NCBI GenBank assembly: GCA_900754535.1
Contig: CAAEDF010000252.1
Span: 1-9,131, forward strand
Reading direction: 5' to 3'
Source: Clostridia bacterium
GTDB taxonomy: Bacteria; Bacillota; Clostridia; Oscillospirales; CAG-382
Length of the DNA stretch: 9,131 nucleotides
Positions within the stretch are counted from its first letter, which is position 1; each line of letters opens with the position of its first letter. Of this stretch, positions 1-6,397 are shown piece by piece. The position numbers and the translations under genes were made by a program. Under the pieces are notes generated by a model. That model had not been told where the DNA came from. It was given only the letters and a program-made list of their open reading frames with translations, and did no database searches.

Positions 1-790
1 ACCGGCAGCCGTGCATATATTCCGCCAGATCAGGGAACGCCTCGGTTATACGTGCAAACGGGATAATATCGAAATTCACAAGATCAAGCATGGTAAAACC
101 GGGAGTGTCGGCGATGTACGTCCCGCGCTCAACGCAGAACAGCTCGGTTATGCGCGTAGTGTTCTTTCCGCGGCGGATCCTTTCGCTTATATCGCCCACC
201 CGCGCACGGCAGGAGCCGTAAAGGGCATTGAGCAGGCTTGATTTCCCTGCCCCGGACGCACCGGAAAACGCTGTGAAACGGCCGAGCAGATACCCGCGAA
301 GCTCGTCGATCCCTTCGCCCGTATGAGCCGAAACGCAGAATACGCGGTAGCCGGCAAGCGTATATATCCTATCTATGTCACGAGCGTCCGGTCCGTAAAG
401 TTCTGACCTGTCGGGGATACGTTTTTCGTCGCACTTGTTGACTACCACACAGCACTTTACCCCGTTTATTGCCGCAAGCGCCGTTTGCTTGTCGATATTG
501 TAAAGCTGCGGCGCGGGAGTTGTGGCTGAAACTATGACCGCCAGCATATCCACGTTGCACACCGACGGACGAATAAAATCGTTCAGGCGTTCCTTTACCC
601 CGGTTATAAAACCGGTGCCGTCGCCGTTGTCCTGGCCGGAGACAAGATCGCCGGGCTTGACGCTGCGCTTTTCGTTGCGAAGCCTTGTCGCGCAGCGGCA
701 CTGAAGAGCCGTACCGTCTTTGCATTCGACGGCAAACAGTCCCGTATTGGCCGAGAGCACTCTTCCGTCAAAATGCGACATTGCCGCCAT
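1..790 (-). CDS. rsgA: Ribosome small subunit-dependent GTPase A, 3' end missing
   Basis: RsgA (YjeQ/YloQ/CpgA) is a circularly permuted GTPase that binds the 30S subunit late in assembly and leaves after GTP hydrolysis. The 263 visible residues show an N-terminal OB-fold (about 5-75, ending in an RPSVCNVD motif). The G motifs then come in permuted order: NKCD at 118-121 (G4), SAHTGEG at 154-160 (G5), P-loop GASGAGKS at 177-184 (G1), TTR at 211-213 (G2) and DTPG at 228-231 (G3). The C-terminal zinc-binding domain begins at GCR (261-263) and is cut by the window edge; about 30-40 residues are missing compared with the usual length near 295. The ATG at 790 lies 2 bp after the prkC stop, so translation is probably coupled; the ATG at 781 (codon 4) is an alternative. 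Oddity: residue 210, before TTR, is Asn, where the family normally has His, and the residue after TTR is Ile rather than the common His. Identification is secure. Confidence 0.96.
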   Translation of the reverse strand, partial: MAAMSHFDGRVLSANTGLFAVECKDGTALQCRCATRLRNEKRSVKPGDLVSGQDNGDGTGFITGVKERLNDFIRPSVCNVDMLAVIVSATTPAPQLYNIDKQTALAAINGVKCCVVVNKCDEKRIPDRSELYGPDARDIDRIYTLAGYRVFCVSAHTGEGIDELRGYLLGRFTAFSGASGAGKSSLLNALYGSCRARVGDISERIRRGKNTTRITELFCVERGTYIADTPGFTMLDLVNFDIIPFARITEAFPDLAEYMHGCR

Positions 791-792
791 GC

Positions 793-2829
793 TTATCGAT
801 CCCGTCCGCCCGACGGAGTTACGTCGGGCAGCGAAGACTCGTCGGCCGGCGCGGAAGTATCCGTCTCGTCGGGTTCGCACAGAACCAGATCGATCTCCGA
901 GCCGGGTTCGACCTCGGTATCTTTTTCAAGGCTTTGATCTATAACGGTATTCGGCGGATAGGTGGCAGGCTGATAGTCTACGTCGCCTGCCACAAGCCCG
1001 GCCTCGGTCAGTGTTTTAAGTGCTTCATCAAGCGTAAGGCCGAAAAGGTCGGGAACCGTCACGGTCTCCTTTTCCACAAACTTGCTTACGGTTAGAGTGA
1101 CTACCGTCCATGCGTCGTTATCGCTTCCCGCCGGGATGCTCTGTTCAAGCACCGTGCCGTCGGGCTCCTGTGACTCCTGCTCGGTTATCTCCACCTTATA
1201 AAACAGAGAAGTAAGCTTTGACGCGGCTTCCTCGATATTCATACCGACGACGTTTATCATCTTTCCGGCGCTGAGCTTACCCGGACCGTTGGAAACATAT
1301 ATGGTTATCGTATCGCCCGTCCGAGCCACCTCACCGCTGGGGGGAGAGGTGCGCACCACCTGGTCGGGTTGAATAAAGCTGTCGTTTATCTGCTCGATGT
1401 TGACCTTAAAGCCGTATGACTCAAGCGTTGTGCGCGCTTCGAGAGATTTAAGGTATTTCACATCCGGCACCTTTATCTCGTCATAAAGGCTGTTTACGGT
1501 GAGGGTTATCTTACAGTACTCGCCGGGGATGTTTTTCGGGCCGGAGGAGGGGTCCTGTGCGATGATGGTGCCGTTTGCAAGATTTGCGTTATATCCGTAT
1601 TTTACGGTTATTTCGTATTTTTCGCTTATAAGGAGGGTCTCAAGCTCCGCGTCATACGTCTTGCCCACCAGATTGCGAACATTGAAGGAATTGTCCGCCG
1701 GCGTTTCGAAAAGGCTGGGTATCCACTTGACGGCAAGATATCCTGCGCCGGCAAGAGCGACCACGAAAAAGGCTATGAACACGCCGGTTATTATCGGGAA
1801 GAGCGAACGGCTGCGGCGTTCTTCCTTTATTTTCTTTTTCTTTTTTGTTTTTTCTTTTTTACCGACAGGCCCAGCCGGCTCGGTTTCGGACTGAAGCTCC
1901 TCGATCTCGCCGGTTTCGATATTGTTGATATTTATAAGCCGTTTGTCCGTGCTGTTTTCGGCGGCAACGGCGTTATCGGTGAACACCACCTGAGGGTCTC
2001 TAAGCACGCAGTCTATCGCCTTTACCATGCCGTGAGCGGTTGCGAATCTGGCGGCAGGGTCCTTCTGCATGGCTTTCATGACGATCTGCGACACCCCGAG
2101 GGGGATATCCTCTTTTATCTGCTCCGGCGGGACAGGCTCGTCGTTTATCTGCATGAGCGCGATCGACACCGGCGTATCCGCGACAAACGGGAGCTTTCCG
2201 GTAAGCGCCTCATACAGCACGACGCCGGTTGAGTATATATCCGAATAAAAGCCGGTCTCCTTGCCGCTGGCCTGCTCGGGGCTTATATAATACACCGTGC
2301 CGATGGCTTTTTCGGTGACAGTTAGCGTGGAATCGGTGGGAAGCTTTGCGATGCCGAAATCGGTGACCTTGATCTCACCGTTTTTTTGCAATATGATATT
2401 CTGAGGCTTGATATCGCGATGGATGACGCCCTTCCCGTGCGCGTGCTCGAGCGCGTGGAGGATCTGACCGACATATATGCAGGCCTCTTTCCAGGGGAGC
2501 GCGCCCTTATTGTTGAGATATTCTTTAAGCGTGATACCGTCAAGATACTCCATGACGATATATTTCATATCCGGATATATGGCAACATCGTAAACGCTGA
2601 CTATGTTTTTATGCGAAAGCATGGCGACGGCCTTGGATTCGTTTATAAAGCGCTCCTCGGCCTGCTCGTCTCCGTTGTACTGGTCGTTGAGGATCTTAAT
2701 GGCGACTATCCTGTTCATCACAAGGTCTTCCGCCTTGAGCACGAAGGCCATGCCGCCGACGCCGAGGACTTCGAGTATCTTATAGCGCCCGTCAAGCACT
2801 TTTCCTATAAAAGCGTTGTATTTATCCAT
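793..2829 (-). CDS. prkC: PASTA-domain eukaryotic-like Ser/Thr protein kinase
   Basis: Single-pass membrane kinase of the PrkC/Stk1/PknB family, which senses muropeptides or lipid II through extracellular PASTA repeats and phosphorylates cytosolic proteins. From the ATG at 2829 it has 678 residues. The kinase domain covers about 16-275: glycine loop GVGGMAFV (23-30), catalytic Lys in VAIKIL (Lys45), HRD (137-139), DFG (157-159), a Thr-rich activation loop and SPEQ (183-186). It is an intact RD kinase. A Lys/Arg-rich juxtamembrane stretch (324-341) precedes one membrane helix (about 343-366), then four PASTA repeats (about 380-446, 452-514, 522-583, 588-651) and a short acidic, Pro/Ser-rich tail. 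The start was chosen because MDKYNAFIGKVLDGRYKI resembles known family N-termini. A GTG at 2841 has a better spaced GGAG (2851-2848, 6 nt) and would add four residues. The gene lies after the cognate phosphatase and 2 bp before rsgA. Confidence 0.97.
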   Translation of the reverse strand: MDKYNAFIGKVLDGRYKILEVLGVGGMAFVLKAEDLVMNRIVAIKILNDQYNGDEQAEERFINESKAVAMLSHKNIVSVYDVAIYPDMKYIVMEYLDGITLKEYLNNKGALPWKEACIYVGQILHALEHAHGKGVIHRDIKPQNIILQKNGEIKVTDFGIAKLPTDSTLTVTEKAIGTVYYISPEQASGKETGFYSDIYSTGVVLYEALTGKLPFVADTPVSIALMQINDEPVPPEQIKEDIPLGVSQIVMKAMQKDPAARFATAHGMVKAIDCVLRDPQVVFTDNAVAAENSTDKRLININNIETGEIEELQSETEPAGPVGKKEKTKKKKKIKEERRSRSLFPIITGVFIAFFVVALAGAGYLAVKWIPSLFETPADNSFNVRNLVGKTYDAELETLLISEKYEITVKYGYNANLANGTIIAQDPSSGPKNIPGEYCKITLTVNSLYDEIKVPDVKYLKSLEARTTLESYGFKVNIEQINDSFIQPDQVVRTSPPSGEVARTGDTITIYVSNGPGKLSAGKMINVVGMNIEEAASKLTSLFYKVEITEQESQEPDGTVLEQSIPAGSDNDAWTVVTLTVSKFVEKETVTVPDLFGLTLDEALKTLTEAGLVAGDVDYQPATYPPNTVIDQSLEKDTEVEPGSEIDLVLCEPDETDTSAPADESSLPDVTPSGGRDR
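808..829 (-). repeat. Perfect 8-bp inverted repeat at the prkC/rsgA junction
   Basis: The arms 808-815 (GCCCGACG) and 822-829 (CGTCGGGC) are perfectly complementary around a 6-nt loop. The repeat lies in the last codons of prkC. In the transcript the GC-rich hairpin would end 17 nt before the rsgA ATG. No T-run follows, so it is not a rho-independent terminator. A role in rsgA translation or in mRNA processing is inference; it could also be chance within a GC-rich coding tail. Confidence 0.45.
1840..1846 (-). other. In-frame A AAA AAG slippery heptamer in prkC
   Basis: In the kinase reading frame the codons for Thr328-Lys329-Lys330 are ACA AAA AAG, which gives the classical -1 slippery heptamer in the correct phase. 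It lies inside a longer A-rich tract (1825-1860) encoding the juxtamembrane lysines. A -1 shift here would add 62 codons, ending at a TGA at 1652-1654, and yield a kinase of about 392 residues without the membrane helix or PASTA repeats. I see no clear stimulatory stem-loop or pseudoknot. The heptamer may simply reflect the lysine content. Confidence 0.3.
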
Positions 2830-2848
2830 CAGTTTGCACACACCTTTC

Positions 2849-2862
2849 TCCGGTATTCCGGA
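2849..2862 (-). repeat. Small hairpin overlapping the prkC ribosome binding site
   Basis: TCCGG (2849-2853) and CCGGA (2858-2862) form a 5-bp perfect inverted repeat with a 4-nt loop in the gap between the phosphatase stop (2876) and the prkC start. On the minus strand the 3' arm includes GGA of the GGAG Shine-Dalgarno sequence (2851-2848). The stem is short, so any effect on kinase translation is speculative. Confidence 0.3.
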
Positions 2863-2875
2863 AAGAACGGCCTTT

Positions 2876-3616
2876 TTACTCTGCGCAGGCAAGCACCGCC
2901 GTTATATTATCGGCGCCGCCTCTGCGGTTTGCCGCGTCTATCAGCGCACGCACCTTTTCCTCCGGGGATTTTCTGCGTTTTACGATGCTTCTTATCTCCT
3001 CGTCGGATATCGAATTTGTAAGCCCGTCGCTGCACAGAAGGACCGCGGAATAGCCGCTTATCTGATATGTATCGGCCTCTATCGACTCATTGACGCCGAG
3101 CGCTCTCAGGATCAGGTTCTTATTGGGATGGTTCTCCGCCTGCGACGGCTCTATGCTCCCGCTGTCTATAAGATACTGAACAAAAGAGTGGTCCTTTGTG
3201 ACCTGAACGAGCACGTTTTTCTTCAGGCAGTATGCGCGGCTGTCGCCCACGTTGACTATCACCGACATCCCGCGGCTGACCAGCAGCGCCACGAGCGTGG
3301 TGCCCATACCCTCGTAATCCGGCTCGGCGGACGCCTTGTCATATACCTCCACATTGGCGCGGCTCACCGATGAAAGCGCGACGTTTTCAAGGTCCTCCGC
3401 GGTGACGTTCTTTTTCTTTTTCAGGCGTGACATCCCGCTTCTTACCGCCTTGGTATATGCGTCCGCAGCAAGGCGCGAGGCTATGTTCCCTCCGTTTGCG
3501 CCTCCCATGCCGTCGCAAACGACCGCGCTGAAATAATCGCCGGCAACATGGATCCTGAAGCTGTCCTGATTGTTTTCGCGACGTTTGCCGATATCGGTGG
3601 CACCGAAGGAAATCAC
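2876..3616 (-). CDS. prpC: PP2C-family Ser/Thr protein phosphatase (PrpC/Stp)
   Basis: Soluble Mn/Mg-dependent phosphatase that reverses phosphorylation by the adjacent PASTA kinase. From the GTG at 3616 it has 246 residues and shows the full bacterial PP2C motif set: RENNQDS (13-19, metal ligand Asp18), DGMGG (35-39, Asp35 and Gly36), GTT (105-107), VGDSRAY (123-129), SDGLT (196-200, Asp197) and ADNITAV (235-241, Asp236). Length matches the family norm of about 240-250. Start choice: the longest frame begins at a GTG at 3637 that overlaps the rlmN stop as GTGA but has no Shine-Dalgarno sequence. The GTG at 3616 has GGGAG seven nt upstream and begins directly at ISFGATDIGKRRENNQD, where family similarity starts. 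A short K4 patch (66-69) is a mild peculiarity. The stop lies 46 bp before the prkC ATG. Confidence 0.95.
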   Translation of the reverse strand: MISFGATDIGKRRENNQDSFRIHVAGDYFSAVVCDGMGGANGGNIASRLAADAYTKAVRSGMSRLKKKKNVTAEDLENVALSSVSRANVEVYDKASAEPDYEGMGTTLVALLVSRGMSVIVNVGDSRAYCLKKNVLVQVTKDHSFVQYLIDSGSIEPSQAENHPNKNLILRALGVNESIEADTYQISGYSAVLLCSDGLTNSISDEEIRSIVKRRKSPEEKVRALIDAANRRGGADNITAVLACAE

Positions 3617-3623
3617 GCCATCA

Positions 3624-3628
3624 CTCCC
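3624..3628 (-). promoter_or_regulatory. Ribosome binding site deciding the prpC start
   Basis: GGGAG on the minus strand is seven nt before the GTG at 3616. It supports that start over the GTG at 3637, which has no comparable site. It lies just after the rlmN stop codon. Confidence 0.6.
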
Positions 3629-3633
3629 TTTGT

Positions 3634-4656
3634 TCACACATGTCCGGCACGCAGCTGACCGCAGGATGCGTTTATATCGCCGCCCAGCGATCTGCGCACC
3701 GTTACTGTAATTCTATACGATTGCAGTACTTTTGTAAAGGTCTCTATGGTATTTTTTTCGCTTCTTTTGTAAATTTTCCCTTTGACTTCGTTAACGGGTA
3801 TGAGATTGACATGGCACAGCGTGCCCGCAAGGCGCCGCCCCAGCCGGTTCGCGCATTCGGAGGTATCGTTTACGCCTTTTATCATGGCATACTCAAACGA
3901 GATGCGCCGGCCCGTAGTCTTTTCATACCTGCGGCAGCTTTCAAGCAGCGTATCCATGTCCCATCTGCGTGCGACCGGCATTATACGGGTGCGTATATCG
4001 TCGCCGGGCGCGTGAAGCGATACCGAAAGCGTGACCGGCAAGCCTTCGGAGGCCAATCTGTCGATACGGTCCGCAAGGCCGCAGGTGGACAGCGAGATAT
4101 GCCGCAGGCCGATATTCATACCCTTCTTATGATTTACAAGCCGGAGGAATTTTATTACATTGTCATAATTGTCCAGCGGCTCGCCTATGCCCATAAGAAC
4201 GATATTGGAGATTTTAAGCCCAGTATGCTCCTGAGCCGCCTGCACCTGCCCTATCATCTCGGACGGGAGCAGGTTGCGCTTTAGTCCGTTCACGGTCGAG
4301 GCGCAGAACGAGCAGCCCATGCGGCAGCCTGCCTGAGTGGAGATACACACGGTGTTCCCGTGCGCGTAACGCATTACGACGCTTTCTATTTTTTCGCCGT
4401 CATGCATCTCAAAAAGAAACTTCACGGTACCGTCACGCGAGGAGACGAGCTTGCGCACGGGGGTGACGGAGGGGATAAAGAAGCGTTCCGCAAGCTTATT
4501 GCGAAGCGGAAGCGGCAGATAGGTCATCACGTCAAAAGAGCCAGCTCCCTTTTTATGCAGCCATTGGAATATCTGCGACGCACGGTATGCGTTCTCGCCC
4601 TCGGCGGTCAGGAGCATGGCAAGCTCTTGCGGAAAAAGGCTTTTGATATCGGTCAT
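3634..4656 (-). CDS. rlmN: Dual-specificity 23S rRNA (A2503-C2)/tRNA (A37-C2) methyltransferase RlmN
   Basis: Radical-SAM enzyme that methylates C2 of A2503 in 23S rRNA at the peptidyl-transferase centre and A37 of some tRNAs, through a methyl-Cys intermediate. From the ATG at 4656 it has 340 residues, a normal length. The radical-SAM cluster motif CRMGCSFC supplies Cys111, Cys115 and Cys118. The catalytic pair is present: Cys104 (in VCISTQAGC) corresponds to E. coli Cys118, and Cys332 (in SCGQL) to E. coli Cys355. An N-terminal accessory domain (about 1-90) precedes the barrel, and the MGIGEPLDNYDNV motif binds SAM. The frame extends to an ATG at 4680, but the 4656 start gives an ATGA overlap with the upstream peptidase stop and begins with MTDIKSLFPQEL, typical of the family. 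The overlap implies translational coupling. The Cys pattern fits RlmN; Cfr, the related C8-methylating resistance enzyme, is less likely given this housekeeping context. Confidence 0.97.
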   Translation of the reverse strand: MTDIKSLFPQELAMLLTAEGENAYRASQIFQWLHKKGAGSFDVMTYLPLPLRNKLAERFFIPSVTPVRKLVSSRDGTVKFLFEMHDGEKIESVVMRYAHGNTVCISTQAGCRMGCSFCASTVNGLKRNLLPSEMIGQVQAAQEHTGLKISNIVLMGIGEPLDNYDNVIKFLRLVNHKKGMNIGLRHISLSTCGLADRIDRLASEGLPVTLSVSLHAPGDDIRTRIMPVARRWDMDTLLESCRRYEKTTGRRISFEYAMIKGVNDTSECANRLGRRLAGTLCHVNLIPVNEVKGKIYKRSEKNTIETFTKVLQSYRITVTVRRSLGGDINASCGQLRAGHV

Positions 4657-6341
4657 TTTTCCGCATTGGCGGCAAGCCATTCGTCCGCAGCCGCCACCGC
4701 CTCCGAAAGCGCGCCGTCCTCAAACGGGCTTTTTACCTGACCGGCGCCGCACAGCTGCGTAAAGGTCATTGTGCCGCCCTTTTCGAGAAAGCCGAGATAT
4801 TTTGAAAATGCGCCGTCATAATCCTTCATCGACATCGCCCAGTATTCGAGCGCAACGGTCTGCGCAAGGCAGTAATCGATATAATAAAACGGATACTCGT
4901 ATATATGCAGCTGGCGCTGCCACAGCCTGCCGTCCTCATATCCGGGGACGCCCGAGGCGTCCATATACGGACGGTAGAGCTTTTCCAGATCAAGCCACAG
5001 CGAGTTGCGCTCGGACGGAGTGAGGTGAGGCTGCTCGTACATCAGGTGCTGGAAATGGTCCACCATGGTCCCGTAGGGTATGAACACAAGCGCGTCGGTG
5101 AGATGCTGGTATTTTGCCTTGAGCGTATTGTTTTTATAAAACAGGTCAAGATATTTCCAGCAGAAGAATTCCATGGACATGGAATGGACCTCGCAGGCCT
5201 CGCTTGTCGGAGACATATACTCGACAAGAGGGAAATTGCGCGAGCGGTAGAACGCAAACGCGTGCCCCGCCTCGTGCGTAAGCACATCCACGTCGCCGCT
5301 TGTGCCGTTGAAATTGGAGAAAATAAAGGGCGATTTGCTGTCGTATATCATCGTGCAGTATCCGCCCGCGGCCTTGCCCTCCTTGGCAAGCACGTCAAAC
5401 AGCTCGTTATCGAACATATAGTCTATGAATTCCGCCGTCTGCGCGCTCATATCGCGGTACATACGGCGGCCTGCGGCAAGGATTTCCTCCGCGCTGCCCT
5501 CGGGCTTTGCGTTGCCGTCACTGCTGAAAAAGTTCTGATCGTAAAGCTTCATTTCCGGCACGCCGATGGCCGCGCTCTGGCGCTGCTTTATCCTGCCTAC
5601 GACAGGCACTATATCGCGGATCACCTGAGATCGGAAGGATTCCACGTCGCTCCTGCCGTAGCAGTTGCGCCCGTTGCGGTTGTATGCGACATCGACAAAG
5701 CTTTTCTCGCCGAGCTTTTCGGCGATGCGGGAGCGGACCGAAACGAGAGAATCGAATATCTCGTCAAGCCGGTCTGCGTTTTCTTTTATAAAGCCGCCCT
5801 CGGCGCAATACGCCGCGCGGCGCACATCGCGGTCACGGTCTATCTTATAAGGGCCGAGCTGCGCCATGGTGAGCGTTTTGCCGTCAAACGGGATGCGCGC
5901 GCCCGCAATGAGCGCGGTGTATCGGGTGGTGAGCGTATTTTCCTCCTGAAGCAGTTCCACTATCGACGGGTCGAAGGTCTTCAGGGAAATGGCTATGTTT
6001 GTAAAAAGCAGCTCGCCGTATTTCTTCTCAAGCGCCTCTCTGAACGGGCTTTCGTAGAGCGCGCGCAGGAAGCCCTGGCAGGCCTCCTCCATTACCGGTC
6101 CGTTTTCGTCCTCAAACGCTTTTTCGGCGGCATAGAATTCGTCGCGCGTGTCTATGGTATTGCGGATATTCGCTATCGTGAGCATGCTCATTGCGTGCGA
6201 AAAAAGCTTTTCATGCTCCTCCATGCACGAAAAAATATCTTCGGCGCAGCCTGCGCCGGCGACGCGCTGCGTAAGAGAAGCGTATTTGCTTTTGAAAGCG
6301 TCGATATCCACGCGGCTGTACGGATATTGAGAAAATTTCAT
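4653..6341 (-). CDS. M3-family oligoendopeptidase (zinc metallopeptidase)
   Basis: Cytosolic thermolysin-like zinc peptidase of family M3 (oligoendopeptidase/PepF-like) that cleaves short peptides. It has 562 residues, near the usual 560-600. The zinc motif HEAGH is at 356-360; the third ligand is expected in EACEVHSMSMEFF (Glu381 or Glu384). The strand before the active site, SPFIFSNFNGTSGDV, and the C-terminal HIYEYPFYYIDYCLAQ segment are typical of M3 oligoendopeptidases. No signal peptide or membrane helix is visible. The ATG at 6341 is preceded by a rather distant GGAAAGG, about 12 nt away. It follows a 56-bp gap after rsmB, the longest gap in the window; that gap is AT-richer than its surroundings but holds no convincing promoter. 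Its stop overlaps the rlmN start as ATGA. The gene is not part of the textbook version of this cluster. Its substrates cannot be told from sequence. Confidence 0.93.
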   Translation of the reverse strand: MKFSQYPYSRVDIDAFKSKYASLTQRVAGAGCAEDIFSCMEEHEKLFSHAMSMLTIANIRNTIDTRDEFYAAEKAFEDENGPVMEEACQGFLRALYESPFREALEKKYGELLFTNIAISLKTFDPSIVELLQEENTLTTRYTALIAGARIPFDGKTLTMAQLGPYKIDRDRDVRRAAYCAEGGFIKENADRLDEIFDSLVSVRSRIAEKLGEKSFVDVAYNRNGRNCYGRSDVESFRSQVIRDIVPVVGRIKQRQSAAIGVPEMKLYDQNFFSSDGNAKPEGSAEEILAAGRRMYRDMSAQTAEFIDYMFDNELFDVLAKEGKAAGGYCTMIYDSKSPFIFSNFNGTSGDVDVLTHEAGHAFAFYRSRNFPLVEYMSPTSEACEVHSMSMEFFCWKYLDLFYKNNTLKAKYQHLTDALVFIPYGTMVDHFQHLMYEQPHLTPSERNSLWLDLEKLYRPYMDASGVPGYEDGRLWQRQLHIYEYPFYYIDYCLAQTVALEYWAMSMKDYDGAFSKYLGFLEKGGTMTFTQLCGAGQVKSPFEDGALSEAVAAADEWLAANAEK

Positions 6342-6397
6342 ATCATGTCCACGCCTTTCCTGGTTCTTATGTTAATCTGTATCATTATCGGAGCGGT

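Noticed and set aside
685..1095. Plus-strand open frames opposite prkC (685-1095, 2386-3021), prpC (2816-3373) and rlmN (3640-4284)
   Set aside because: All are in antisense codon register with a well-supported minus gene, so they are shadows.
2830..2892. Longer prkC frame beginning at a TTG at 2892
   Set aside because: It would overlap the phosphatase end, has no suitable ribosome binding site, and the extra residues are not like family N-termini.
5168..5185. 8-bp inverted repeat with a 2-nt gap (ATTCCATG/CATGGAAT), operator-like
   Set aside because: It lies in the M3 coding region at a conserved Met-Ser-Met-Glu motif that forces most of the symmetry, and the gap is too short for an RNA hairpin.
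6342..6397. The 56-bp rsmB-M3 gap as a promoter or terminator
   Set aside because: No clear -35/-10 pair with proper spacing and no stem-loop with a T-run are visible.
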